A stretch of DNA of 64,000 nt from Rotaria sordida (lineage: Eukaryota; Rotifera; Eurotatoria; Philodinida; Philodinidae): assembly GCA_905250125.1 (NCBI GenBank), contig CAJNOL010000739.1, forward strand, positions 1 to 64,000. Reading direction: 5' to 3'. Below are positions 24,948-39,026 of the stretch, piece after piece. The notes below the pieces were generated by a model that was not told the origin of the DNA, did not search any database, and was given only the letters and a program-made list of their open reading frames with translations. Numbering within the stretch: position 1 is the stretch's first letter; each line of letters begins with the position of its first letter. The position numbers and the translations under genes were made by a program.

Positions 24948-27900
24948 AACTGATCTTTTCAATGTTTTTTTGTGATGTGACTAGTCGATCAGTTGTATGC
25001 GTATGTTTGTGTTTGTGTTTGAATTAGAAATTTCCATATTTCAATGCGCTGGATACTTTCATTTTTTTCCTTTTTTTGATTTATATCCATTTACCCAACG
25101 TTCATTTTTTGTTTTTATTTTGAGTAAGAAAAAAAAAAGACGATTCTTTCTTTTTCTTTTTTTTTGTTTTTGTGTATCGTATTGTCCGTTTATTTTGTTG
25201 TTCAGGTGATTGTTTCGATTAATACAAATCAAAATTTGATGCATAACAATTCGTGGTAAGAACTGCGACAAAGCAGAATGATATCAAATCGAGTCTATGC
25301 ATCGCTTTTTTTCATAGTTTTCTCAATAATGTTTTATCATCGCAAATATTAGATAATGATTTTAAAAGTATTGTGATTAAGTAGTACAGTTGTCTGAGTA
25401 AATCATATTCACAGGTAGAATAGTTTTAGTTTTTAATTTATATAGTTTTTCTGTTTTGTTTTTTTCAACAGATGCATGTATTAAGATGAATTGCATGAAG
25501 AAAGATAGTATTCCAAATTGTTAAAGATTTTGATTTTGGATTGTAATTGTCGATGTCATTGGATATGCAATGTCGATCATTATTTTACAAGAAAATTTTA
25601 TCGAAAAATTATGATTGTTTGAAATATGAATTCTCAAAAGTGAGCATTTATTTAATACAATTTAGTTGTTTTTATCCATTTTTTTAAATAAATAATTATA
25701 CTCTTGGTATTTTCAAAACTTCTTATCGATTTTTTGCTTGATTGAAATATTGGTTTTTTTTTCTTAATCAAAAGATAACACTTGAAATAGTAGCATATTT
25801 TATTTAACGAATATAGTTTCCTCCATATTTCTGGAGCAAATGTAATCATACAGTGAAATCAAGTACCAAATGTAAATATTTTTTTTCTTTTTTCAACATT
25901 TTTGACAAAACATTTTATTTCGTCTATCAATATTGTCTTATGATCGTATCTCATAGTATCAGTCAGTTTATTTCATAAACGGATTTAAATTAGATAAATT
26001 TAGTGCTTTATACTTCTTCGATACAAATGCACAAAAAATGGTCTGTACACCATTTTTCACTGAGGTAATGTGTATAAACTTTAGAAACATTCTACTAACT
26101 TTCATTTTGAAAAATTAGCCTTCTGTTTTTTTGTGTAGATCAATCACAGTTGATTCTTTGACCTTCTGTTAGATGAAATAGTCAAGATTTTCATGCAGTA
26201 GCAACGGTATGAGCCTCGTTTCAATAGACAGTTTTCTTGTTTATATCCGTTTTTTGAAAAGTATTGACACCATTTCAGTTTTGAGAAATTCATTTTTCTT
26301 TGAACTGCACATGAACAATCCAGATCGTGAAATAAATTGATAGAGTCAGTGTTGTTGATCATTTTTAGCCATAAATTAATTATTTGCTTTGAAATTATTC
26401 CACCTAGATCTTGATAAATTTTTGCGGACTCATCACAATGTTCATATCCTTACTTTTCATCTTGTTTTTTTCAAATATATCAATAACAATGTTTTGGATT
26501 TTATCATGTATGGTTTTGTAAAGAATTTTAAACTCTATCTTTTTATATAAAAAGAACGATATTTCAATCAAGCAAAAAACACATAGAGAAGAAATTTTGG
26601 CAATGCTAAGAGTACGATGATTTATGGACCATTCATTATGGTTCTGACAAAGATATTTATCTAGGCCTGTAATCATAATCCTTGAAGTCTACTGATAATT
26701 CTAAGAATGAATAAATGTATTCAAAAAAACATCTGTCTATAGTAATTGAGCAATAATATATAAAGAAAAAACCAAAATGATTGTCTATATTAGTATATAT
26801 CCAACAGTTTCGTATAATTTATTTATTATTTTCGATGATTCATAATGGTAAATATTGACAATAGAAATGTCATATGTCATAAAACTGTCGAGGCAGTTGA
26901 TAAAGTTCGTGAATAATCAGTATTTTGAATCAAATATTTTCGTAAATGATGATTTAATCTGTCGACTTTTATTTATAGAATTCTGATATATAATTGACAC
27001 ACTGCATTTGAGAAATCGGGATTTTTGTTTTTACCAAAAAAAAAACCAACGATGATTCACTATTGAATTTAAATTATATGAAAACATCTTCAAAATCTTA
27101 AAATAAATATAAAATTCAGAAAATATTTTAAATATTTTTGTATTTACATAATGTTGAAATTTTTGCATTTAATTAATCATTCTACTTCTATCTTAGGTTT
27201 TCTTACATATACGCTCATAATTTAATATGCAATGGTATTATAAAGGGAAATTTATGTTATATTATTTTTATTTGAGAAATAGTTTTTTTTTTTCGACGTA
27301 ATTCATGTGTTGACATTCTAGAGTTAAATTTCAAAGTGCAACAAACAATTCAAACTATTTTTTGACGAGGGCAAAATAATATTTTTTTTTGGATTTATTG
27401 TCATGGTGAATTCAACTGAAATATGCATCATAACAACGTTTAACTACTAATTTAAAAGTTATTGTTGAAAATATTGAGTGATTATACTTGTCATATTATT
27501 TTATATTGATACTATGTAGTATAGATAATCGAATTAATCTTAATATTTCATTTGATCGATTTTTTTCTATTATATAAAAGGAAATAGTATAACTGATATT
27601 AAATGTTATTTTGATAAAAACTTGTTTTTGAATGTTGAAGATTTTGCATATTATCAGCTGGTATTACTCAGAATATATTCAATACATTCTAATCTTTTAA
27701 TTTGTCATATATCTCTTGGACATATATAAACTATAACAGTATCTAGAACAACGATTATTCGATATGTGGATTGAATAATCAAAAACCTTATCCTTGTTAT
27801 TTGATAAGGAGACACGATTAACAAAAAAAAAACAACATAAGCTAGTTATAATGTAATCATTTATATATTGTCAAAAATACATGTATTCGTTGATATTTGT

Positions 27901-30468
27901 GTTCATTAAAAAAGTTTACAATTAATAAATAAATTTATTGTTCATAATTAATGTTTATAATTTATGAAATATACGTATCAAACTTTTACACTAGACTTTA
28001 AAGTACGTAATATATATATATATATGTTGATAAGCATTACATTTCTACGACAGATATATTGCGTATTTATGCTATAAAAGATTTTCTAAAATGTTTTCAT
28101 ATGAGAAAAGATACATGGCATAAACATAAGTTATCATAAACTTAATCGAGATAGACATTATTGATTTATTAATATAACAACTTATTTTCCTTATGCTCTT
28201 TTGAATCTTACCATTATGGTAACACTATTTCTTTCTACATATCTATAATTGTTTATGCATTCTATATGAATAATTTGCCTGATCGTCTGCATATACGACG
28301 TCTGTATATTTAGCATATATCACAGGACGCTGTCTATCATTATGTTACTAAATGACGTAGTTGCTTATTCTGTCAGTCAAAAGTACGATAAATGTATTAG
28401 TTTGTATGAAGGTTATAAAAACTCAAGTACTTCTTTTCATCCTATCCAGGCATACACTATCTTTAATTCAATACAAATATATTGTAATCACTAATGAAAT
28501 CGATATCTTTCATACTACGAAGCCCATGCATGGAATATATGACTAACAATTCTATTTTATAAAATTATGCAGAATTTGTTTATAAGTTATCTATAGTCAA
28601 TCAAATAGAATAACTATGGCACTGTCTAATATGTATCAAAAATGAGATTGGTTCATATATTTTTTTGAAACCGAACCGCATCGACTTAACTTTTTAAAAA
28701 AGTTCGAACCCATTCTATCTGTGATATGTATTATCAAATGTTAAAGAAAAGACATAAACTTTTCATATTTTATTTGCAAAATTAGAGAATAAATATAGCT
28801 TCTTGATTTACTTAATATATAAGAAATTAACATATTATTCTATTATATAAAGATCTGATTAATTGGAAAATGCCAATAATAAATCATATTGATGATGGAA
28901 ACTTCCATTTATTTATTTTTTTTTGATTCATAGGAATGAAAAAAGAAACCCAATAATGTCTTGAATGTGTAATTTTTTCGAGCAAATATGCTTATGAATC
29001 ATAATCAGTTATTTTGCCAACTTCTTCGGGACTGATTATCGATGTACAAATCAGTGATAAACAGAAAAAGGTTGTTGCATAAGTTTGCATTATATGAAAT
29101 AAACACGATGAAGTGTGATTCGTCTAGTATTTAAATAAAAGAATCTTCTTACATCATAATAAAATTGCGTATTTATGAAAACAGATTATAAAAACAAGCA
29201 GCTGATGAAAAGAAAAAAAAATTTCTTTTTACAAAAGTGTTATTGCCTTCGAAAATAAAAACATGTTAGTCGATGAAATTTCCTTCTCTTAAGTTTTTCT
29301 TATTTAATATGTACTAAAAGCCTTTTTTTCTTCCAACGAAATGTTTTTCATTTAATTGATTTAATAGTGACTTTTTTTGTTTTTTATTTTTATTTTCTTT
29401 CTGTCAGTTGTAAAGTATCTTTTAAATCATCACGCATTTGAAAATGCCATTAACCTTCGAATATAATAGAAGACCTTCTGTCTTCTATTACGGCCTAGAG
29501 AACAAATATTTCAGAGAGATCTTCTATTACGTTGTTCGTTGTTTTAATGACTAATAATTAAAAATCATATTTTACAAAAATGTAAGAGTTTTGAGTGTCT
29601 GATAAGTTTTTTTTTGATGTTTAAAAGATGAAAATTGTGAAAATTAAATACAGTTATGTTTAAATGTAAGATCGTCTATCACAAAAAAATAGGAAAGGAA
29701 TGTTCAATGGACACTTCCCTCCGTTTTTCGTAATTTTAAAGAATAACTCAAAAGAAAATTTTGAAAGCTTCAAGGCTAATAAATTTAGATGAGTAATCAT
29801 AGACTAGGGAATTTTTCGATGGTTTCCTGTAAGGGATATTAGAATTGCGCAAGAGAACAAAAATGATCTACTCTTATGGTTATCTTCGTTCTCAGACACA
29901 ATAAGTCAAATAGGGGTAAAATGTTTTAAATAGATACTGAAATAAACTTTGCTTGGGTTGTCTACCTTTTCTTTTTGTGTTTGGCTTCTTTTTATCTCAT
30001 TTCGTTCGAATAAAAACAACAAAATCTTGAGTGCAATTGTAAAGTCATATTTTCTCGGAATTTTTAAGCTAGAATTTTAGTTTTTGAAACCTTGACAAAA
30101 ATCAGCAATATATCGTATTTTGAAAGAAAAAAAAAAATACCCAGTCTGAACATTTTCTAGTATAATTTGAAGAAAGTTTTACTTCAATCAAATGTACTGT
30201 AATTGGGCAAAGTTGGTAATTCTCCAACTTTCTTTTTAATTAAAAAATAGCTCATTTTTCAAAAGTAGTGAAATCATGTGTAAATTTTGATTTTTTTTTC
30301 AACGACGATTTTCTATCATTTCGACTTCTATAGTTATATATTAGTTCTTGAAATATATTCAGTAGAAAGAGGATACATCGAAGTGTAGACATAAATAAAA
30401 AATTTAAAAGTTTTCAGTCAAGTTATCTGTTTTCATTCTTCCAGATTAATAATTAAACAATAAATCAA
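24948..30468. other. Gene-poor intergenic region PEX19-Rel cluster
   Basis: About 5.5 kb of AT-rich sequence. Short frames (for example 26144-26362 and 26404-26676 on the minus strand) show no recognisable family or splice context. A small hairpin, agaagaccttctgtcttct, lies near 29468-29490; similar agaagac/gtcttct blocks occur at about 58588-58650, suggesting a dispersed repeat. The last few hundred bases should hold the promoter of the first Rel gene. Confidence 0.45.
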
Positions 30469-33153
30469 ATGTCAAATCTAAATAATTATGGTAAGAAATT
30501 TTTCAATAAAAAAGTAAATTGTAGTCATTTTATTCTTGATTAGATCCTAATGAAGAACTTCCTTCACCATCATTTGAAGTACTAAATCAAATGCTCAGTA
30601 AGTTTTATTATAATTAACAATAAACATATTTTATTATTTGATTTCTTGTTTTTTTTTTGTTTTGTTTAGGTCTACCAAATATTTTTGATGAGAGTAAGTA
30701 TGACTTTGTCAAATTTATTTATTTTTTTCTATTTTACAATATAGATAAGAGTTCTACACCAACTGGTATTGGTCCATCTTATCATAATAGTTTAGATTCT
30801 CTAACACAAGCAATAACACTTTCTGGAATGTTTCCATTTGAAAATCTTCAACATAGTTTAGATACTAATAAATGTCAACATACTTATTCGTGTCATAATC
30901 TTGAAACAACTTTATCAAGCCATAATAATTTTGAAGTGACTTTAATGAATAGTAATTCTAAAAGTTTATTATCGAGTACAGATATTATTTGTCATGCAAA
31001 ATTGGAATCCGAAGATGAAAAACTTCTTATTCTAGCTGAACCAAAAGCATTTTATCGTGATAGATATTCTTGTGAAACTGATCGAACAAAAAATCGAGCT
31101 CAACGTTATATTCGTGCTGATGATAATCAACTCAAATATGAATATCCGACTGTTAAAGTATTTCATATTCATTTTTATTTTTCATATTCATTAGTTTTTT
31201 TTTACAGATTCCAACGAAATGGTGTGATCTAAAACGACAAATATATATTCGAGTTACATCAGTTACTATAAAAAACGAACTTTTACTCTATCATTGTATA
31301 CATCCTTATGAAATTGATACATCAGAAAATAATGTTATTAAAGATCCGGAGAATAATTCATTATATTTTCGTATTAATAAAGATGAATTTATTAAAGGTG
31401 AAAAAAGGTAAAAAATAAATTAACAATAGTCCTACTAGGATGTTTTTATTTTAATTTTATAATTTTAGTTTTCAAATTAGTCGAAAAAAAATGCTTCAAA
31501 ATGATTTAAAATCATATGGACCTTTTCGTTTATTTAATTCAGGTAAGAAAATATTTTAATAATAATCATATATATGATTAAGTAATATTTTATATATATC
31601 TTAGGTCAACCTGATACACAATGCATCCTCAATTCACAAGATGCCAAATGCAAGATAGCTACATATCAATTAAAGAAATCTCAATTTATTTTTACCATTG
31701 CTGAACGACATAATAATAGGTTTTTTCCTATTCCAATACTTGATACATCCGTTGCATCGCAAATTATAGTTGATGAAGTAACTGATAAAAGAAGTTAGTT
31801 TTGATTTCAAGAAAAATTTTCCAAATGAATTATTTTTTTCTTTTTGAAGACTCAACAATAAACCCTTCAAACGATCAAATTAAATGTATACCACAAAAAG
31901 GTGATTGGCAAGGTGATGAGGAAGTATTAATTATTATGTCTAAGCCAATCAAAGGAAAAAGTTTATAGAATTAAAACTTTTTCAAATTCATATTTAACTT
32001 CTTTTTTGTTTTATTTTTTTAAAGAGTATACAATTTGTTTCGATTTTGGTCTATTTGGAGAACAAATTGTTAATGAAATAACACATATTGATACAAAAAT
32101 AATTTTATTTCGAACACCACCATGTCCAATATTACCAGGAGATAAAAATTTTCAAGTATCAGTTATTATTAAAGAAAATAATTTACTCTTATCTTCAATT
32201 GATTTTTATTATGTGACACGTATGTAATAGAAATTCAAACAAATATCAATAACTATATTTATTTATTTATTTATTTATTTATTTTAGCAATGAAACCAAC
32301 AATCAATCTATGTAGACGTTGTCAAAGTAATATAAATGATAATCGTAGAAGTAATAAAAGAAGATGTGAATATGACGAATATATTGAAACTGATAATGGA
32401 GAAAGTCTTATTTCACATATGAAACAATTATCAATAGAACAGGTTAGTTTATTTTATTTCTAGACTTTTTATCTTATATAATTATTGTAGAAGCCTATTC
32501 AATCTCATATTCCAATTTCATCAAATGGTATATCAATTTGTGAATAATATCTGCCTTTCATATATCTATTGCTTTTTTCTTTAGAAAAAGATACAAAATT
32601 TGATAAATATCTTAATCAATTAAAAGTTGCTTTAGAAAAATTTGTTCGTACAAATGATCCTTCTCAATTATTTCGTCGAACACGTATTTTGTTATCTAAA
32701 TGTGATGAAAATTCACTTCCATTGAATGATGCTATTCAACGTGGACATATAGAAATAGCATTATCACTTATTGAACAAGTTCTTGATATGAATTCATCAC
32801 AAGGATTATTAGAAAAAGGAAATGAAAATGGTGAAACACCATTATTAATTGCAGCTAAATGTAATCAGTGGAAATTAATTGAAGTTATTCTCAAAAATCG
32901 ATCTGATCTTGTTGAACAGAAAGATAAAAATGATAATAATTTATTACATTTACTTGCAAATTTGAATGAAGATGGAGGTGCAGAAAATATAAAAAATATT
33001 TTCAAAATTTTATCCAATGACACAAAACAAATTCTTTTGATTGGAAAGAATAAACTTTCTCAAACACCATTAGAGATTGCACAATCTCATGGCAATACTC
33101 AATGTATTGATATGTTAAATTTTTCGATCAATGGTGGGAAAAAAAGCATATAA
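30469..33153 (+). CDS. NF-kB/Rel protein with ankyrin repeats, copy A
   Basis: Twelve inferred exons (30469-30490, 30544-30597, 30670-30693, 30745-31157, 31208-31407, 31469-31542, 31605-31793, 31850-31960, 32025-32219, 32288-32442, 32491-32527, 32585-33153) join in frame to about 680 residues. The Rel homology N-terminal domain starts near residue 125 with AEPKAFYRDRYSCE, equivalent to the DNA-contacting RxRYxCE loop of NF-kB, followed by IYIRVTSVT. The IPT/dimerisation domain (about 315-425) has GDWQGDEEVLIIMSKP and LFRTPPCPILPG. A CRRC motif and a basic RRSNKRR stretch (possible NLS) follow. The C-terminus (about 490-660) has ankyrin repeats such as NGETPLLIAAKCNQWKLIE. This is the p100/p105/Relish layout. 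An ATTCTTCCAG acceptor lies 24 nt before the ATG. The end of the gene is shared with copy C. Confidence 0.87.
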
Positions 33154-33402
33154 TTTGTAATATTAAAGATTTGGTTGTATTTTTCCTTGTTTTAGTTTTT
33201 TTTTTTTATAAATTTTCTCCAAATAAATTCATTCTAGAACTACACGTCTATTGAAAAATTGGGTTTTTTTCTCATGAGTCAGAATAATAAAAACAACATT
33301 TTATAAGCACATTTGATATTACGCACTTTTGAAAAGAAATGAAGACGACAGAATTCATTTGATAGTATTATTTTTTTTTAGACTTTATTAAACATCAAAA
33401 CT

Positions 33403-36400
33403 ATGTTGAATCCATCAGATCAATTTATTGATGATTTTTTAAATGGTATGAGAAATAAACAAAGCTTGTTTTCTATATTTTATTCTTCTGTTTTAGGATC
33501 AGGCAATCTTCACGATTTAGCACTTTTCGATCCTTTGGATCCCGGTAAAGGTCTGCAAAAATCAATCAACTTTATGCAAGTATGATTTTTTTTTCTTTCA
33601 GAATTAGCTATACCGATCAGTCCTTCTCTTGTTCCATTTGACACCAGTAAGTATCTTTTAATATCAGAAAAAAGATAATAATTATCTCATTTAGATATGG
33701 AAACTCTATCATCTCTTTCATCAGGAATTGGTTCTGATTCAAATGATCAGGAATCGTGGAATAGTATGTTTAGAAAAAATTTTCACAAAAACGAATTCAA
33801 ATGATTTTTTAGTTGATTTAGTTTAAAAAAAATAATAAACTCTTTGTTTTTATTTGTATTTGAGCTTTTGGATGATTGATTGTCAAACGAAAGTTTCTTC
33901 ACAAATTTACTTTTGATTTTTACCCATTGGAATACTAGTTATTTAAATGCACATGAATAGAAAGAGTGAGAAGAATAGAAGAGAAGACAACTAAGAATTG
34001 AAGGTGGATGGTCCGAAATTCGAATCCGAACGGATCCTGATCTAAAGTTTTTCTGTTAACTACAGCCGAAAAATTTTGAATGCGATGTGTTCTAGTCGTT
34101 CGGGAAATATGTAGGGTGCACTAGCATCGAATACAACAAAAACTCGGAAGAAAGTATCTCGTATCTTTGAGACGACCATCATCTAATTCCGATTAGAAAA
34201 TTTCATTGAGAGTATCAAAGTATGGTCCGACTGGGTTCCAGAATTTTGAACCCAACGCGGTCTACATGCACACTTTTCAACATATGGCAAATAGATAGTG
34301 GAACGGAAGACAATGATGGCTGAAGAGAAAATAGTATTTCCAAGTTTGTTCTTCTTTCGTTCCACTGTCTGTTTACTATATGTTAGAGAGAATGTGCGCC
34401 TCATCTCTTGTGATCATCCATCTTCTTTTATTAGCTCTCTTCTCCTCTAATCTTCTTTCTCTCTCTCTTTATTTACATGCATTTAAATAGTGAAAACTCC
34501 AGTTGATAAAAATGATAAATAAGTTTCTAAAAAAGTTGTTGATCGAAAGGAAAACATGAAAAAGCTCCAATATAAATAAAAAGAAAGAGTATATACATAT
34601 TTTTTTTAAATTCAATTAATCAATAAGATCTTTGTGATTATTCATCAATGTTGTTCTTTTTGTTGTTTCACAAGATTTTGCTTTACCAACAAATATGCAA
34701 TCAAATAGGCCACGTCTAAAAATCATAGCTCAACCATATTCTGGTGGAAAATTACGCTATCGTTCTGAATTTGACAAGAATAAAAGTCGTTTAGGTGTTC
34801 TAAAAAATCGAAATGAAGAGTCAAATTATAAAGGTCCTGCGATTCTTGTGAGTTTATTTATCATAATAATATATAATAAGAATTTTTTTTATTAGATTCC
34901 AGAAGATTATCGAAAACCAAATGATAAATATTATATTCGCGTTTCTCTTGTCACGGTTGAATATAAAAAAACAAATCTACATTATTTTCATCCATATGAA
35001 CTTGAACATCCTTTGAATAAGGAAATTAATGATAGAGGTCATAATTGCGTTTGGGTTCCAATTCAAGAAGAAGATTGTCTTTCGGGTACTAAAAGGTATT
35101 TACAAAAAAATCAATTATCCAAAGATTTTCTTTAGGTTGTTTTAAAATTTTCTATTATTATTTAGTTTTCCATATTTACGTATCGTAAAAACACGAGCTT
35201 GTCATTTACAAACTTCTACAAGTTTACGTCCATTTGATTGTGATAGTAGGTTTTGTATTTATTTTATGAAAGATTTATAATCAATGAAATATTTTTTGTT
35301 ATTATTATTATTATCATTAGATCAAGATTTACAAAATCAATCACTTGTACAATTTTCTTGTCCAAAAGACATAATTAATGAATATAATCTCAATAAAAGT
35401 CAATTAGCATTTACTGTTGCAAAAGAAGTAACTATTGATGGTCGATCTATGATGGAACTTTATTCAGATACAACTGTTTATTCCGAAGAAATAGTTGATG
35501 GTGTTGATATAGAATCACCTGTTGACGATGTTATAGAATCAACTTTTGACAATGTTATACAATCAACAACTCCAACAACAAATTCATTGATTTCTAATTG
35601 TCGTGTATATAAATATGCGCCTAAATCTGGTTTTGATACAAGTAATGAAGACATGCTTATTCTTTTAACAAATAAACTTGAACCAAAAAAATATGGAAGT
35701 TAGTACTGAAGAAAAAAAAAACCAAATGTATATTTTAATTTTAATTTTTATAATCTAATAGGATTAGAAATTACATTTGAATGTAATCTACCAAATCATC
35801 ATTGGTCACAATCAATTGATAATATTGATACTAAAGATCGAACAATATCATTTAAAACACCAAAATTTCCATATCAATTCGAGATCGTACAACCAGTTGA
35901 TGTCATATTGAAACAAACTAATCGTACTTTAGGAACATTAAAATATTACTATATGTCAACATGTAATAACATAGATGATTTTAAAATTTTTTGTGAAAAT
36001 CAAATATCTTTTGTTTTCTCTTTCAAGTAACTCCATGTTCAAGATGTCAATCATATGTTGTTGAAAATCGAACTGATTCAGTACCAAATGTACCAAACAA
36101 ACGTCTATTTTCTACAATTGGTATAGATGACTCCGTATCTGATAGTAAGAATGAACCATTTACATTAATTTAAAATTAAGATTAGAGTTATCATTTAACA
36201 CTTAATATTAAAATTAAGTTTTTCCATTTAACATTTAATTCATTAATATTAAGTGATTGACATGAAAAAAAAATACTATTTCATTTTGATATTTTTTTAT
36301 CAAAAAGAAAAGTTAATTTAAGAAATGTTACGAAGTAATTTTTATAATTTTTTCAGGACTCTCTGGAGATGATTATCATAACTCTTTAAGATTTGCCTAG

Positions 36401-39026
36401 ACATAGTCATTATAAAGTTTGACGATTGGCTGGTGTCCCTCCTTAGACAGAAGGATTTTTCATAATGCGGCTGAACTAAAAGGCATTTTAAATAACTTGA
36501 ATTAGTCCTTAATATGTAGAAGAATATAGGTCAAGGGTCATAACACATAAGTGTTTAATGTTAGGCGTTGACCAATCCTTTATGATTGGCATCAAGTTCA
36601 ACTGATTTTGTTTAATATTTAATGTAAAATATGGTGATTAATTGATGAACGTTACGCGTGTGCCATTCAGTTTCAGAATTTTTCTTGCGACTAAGTCGTT
36701 TTTCAAGAACAACGATTTTCTATCAGATTTGATCAAAAGCTGCTGGAGTTGGCAAATTCTTTTCACCTACCATTTCTTAACTAGGACTGTACCATTTTAT
36801 TTAACGAGACTTAATCAAAAACGTTAATTAAGTCTCGTTAAATAAAATGGTCCACTCCTACTTGATAGTATTGAACTGGATTCGAAAAATATAGATAAAT
36901 TTCAACAATCATTATTAAAACCAGTGAGTTATATCTATAGTTTTCGAATCAATCACATAAAATATTAATTTCTTAAAATTACAGGAATCATCGCTATCAT
37001 CAGTCACCACATCGAACTTTAGTAAGAAGTTTTTCTTATGTCATACTGCATACTGTAGATAGAATCTAGTGATTTGTATATTTTTTCGGTTAGCCTTATT
37101 ATTTTATAGAGTGTAGAACTATAATATAGTATGATAGTAAGTCGAGATGATGTGAAAGACTTTAGTGTGTTCAATACTAATAGCAATCGTCTAAGATTTC
37201 GACTGATTTCATCAATCCTGTGAATTCAAAATCTAGTATTCTATTTTCTTACTCGGTATGATAGTTTCATATCAACAAATGTCTATTGGTTTGACTTAGG
37301 ACTCGTCATTAGATGTTTCATATTAGATGAGTTATTTTAATACAAATCTAACAAGAGAACGTTTTCAACTGATCAGTGGCTTTTTAAATGAAAGCTACTG
37401 GATTATTGTTTATCGACTATGCTGATTCCGAATATGGCCATGAGAAATCTCTTTAGATCTTCATATGTTGTTCTTTTTTAGTAAATTAGTTTTCGAAACT
37501 GACAAACTTTTCGCCAAAAAATTTTTAATGATCTGTCCAGATTATAGAGTATATCGAATTGTCTCGAAAACAATAACTTTTTCTGTTTCAATTCGTTCTT
37601 TTTTGCAGAAAATAGAGCTATTTGAATTCATACCACACATACATATCAGACGTCTCAATGGAGGCTGGATCGAATCCAGTCCATGGGCTAAGATTCTTCC
37701 ATTGACTAAAACATTTCTGCAATGAACAGCAAGTATATAAAGCAAAATAAAGATGCAAACATATCTCTATGTTAGAATGTTTTTGATTTTCCAATTATAA
37801 AAAAATCAGAAAATATACTGATGAGTTCAATAGAATTGAAGATTTTGTAAGTTGTCAAATATGTTACCAAACATTCGTTTATAGATCAATTACTAGTACT
37901 CGAAATATGTTTGCTTTTTCACATACTAAAAATGTATGAACTGGCTTTCTTCGGCTTAGTCCACCCTATTGAGACCTATAATACATGTCAACATTTCAAT
38001 TTGAACATCTTCAAGATGATATTATTTTACTTAAAACTCATTTTGGAAAAACAAAATAAATCAGCATGATCGATAATCCATAATCTAGTAGTTTTTCATA
38101 ATAAAGCGATTAAACAGTTGAAAATATTCCCTCGTAAACTGATTCAAGTAAAATGAATACTTCAATAATCTCGAATATATCTAAAAGAACGCTCTATTGA
38201 TTTTCATTTTAATATTTTAGCTTTCCAATTATTGCACATTGATTCAACTAAAGATGCCAATAAAAACCTGATAGATACGATTCATGATGCTGTTGAATCA
38301 TTATTTCTAAACAATGATTATACTTTATTTCTACGTTTATGTCGTCCATTCATTAAGAAACGTCCAAAATTACTTCATGATGCTTTGGATAATAATTATT
38401 CTGATCTTTTATTAAAATTTATTCCAATTGCTTCAATTGATATTCTTCAGCAAACAAATGAACTTGGTGAAACTATTCTTTTACATGCTTTACGTCTCAA
38501 TCAGATAGAAATTATTCAAACTTTATTACAACGAAATAAATCAGAAGAACTTATTCAATATATTGATGACAAAAGAAATAATATTTTTCATTTAATTGCA
38601 TCACATTCAATTTCATTAGAAATACTTGATTTATTAATTAATTATCTTCATGAAAAATTAATTTCTATTAAAGAAAAATTTGATCATTTTAATCAAGATT
38701 ATCAAACACCATTACAAATAGCTATTTCAAAAAATAATCTATTACTTACAAAATCTCTTTTGCAATATTCTAATACTAATATACACGAAATAAAGAATCG
38801 TACAGGTGATAATCTTATTCATCTTGCAGTTCGTTATGGAGATTTAGCAATGATTAAATATTTAATTGAAGATGGTAAATTAATTAAACAAGGTAATCAA
38901 TCCAATTTAACAATGACACCAACTGAATTAGCTCAATCACTTAAACATGATGACATACTGAAATATTTAAATGAAATATATCCTCAGGAAGAAATTGATG
39001 ATGATTCAAGTTCAGATGATAATTAA
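33403..39026 (+). CDS. NF-kB/Rel protein with ankyrin repeats, copy B (divergent)
   Basis: Thirteen inferred exons (33403-33445, 33497-33544, 33602-33646, 33695-33763, 34675-34847, 34896-35095, 35166-35245, 35321-35698, 35762-35962, 36028-36144, 36895-36923, 36985-37021, 38221-39026) give about 741 residues. The Rel homology domain starts near residue 81 with LKIIAQPYSGGKLRYRSE; the usual Cys of the recognition loop is Ser. IYIRVSLVT-like and HPYELEHP segments follow. An acidic insert (about residues 255-305) precedes the IPT domain (312-412). A CSRC motif is next, then ankyrin repeats (about 480-735), for example NELGETILLHALRLNQIEI and TGDNLIHLAVRYGDLAMI. The start lies only 249 bp after copy A. 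Introns 4, 10 and 12 are inflated (0.75-1.2 kb); intron 4 carries an inverted-repeat element. Confidence 0.82.
33940..34489. mobile_element. Inverted-repeat element in intron 4 of Rel copy B
   Basis: The ends tatttaaatgcacatg and, in reverse complement, tatttaaatgcatgta start arms rich in GA/TC that pair over 60-80 bp. The interior has no coding sequence. It accounts for most of the 0.9-kb intron. No target-site duplication was recognised. Confidence 0.55.
36791..36851. repeat. Perfect 25-bp inverted repeat (hairpin) in intron 10 of Rel copy B
   Basis: Arms 36791-36815 and 36827-36851 are exact reverse complements (accattttatttaacgag...) around an 11-nt loop. It sits 44 nt upstream of the inferred exon 11 and could form a strong stem in the pre-mRNA. 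It could also be a tiny foldback insertion. Confidence 0.8.

Noticed and set aside
36869-36894. Earlier acceptor for exon 11 of Rel copy B
   Set aside because: Using the AG at 36868 puts a TAG in frame; the AG at 36894 keeps the frame open.
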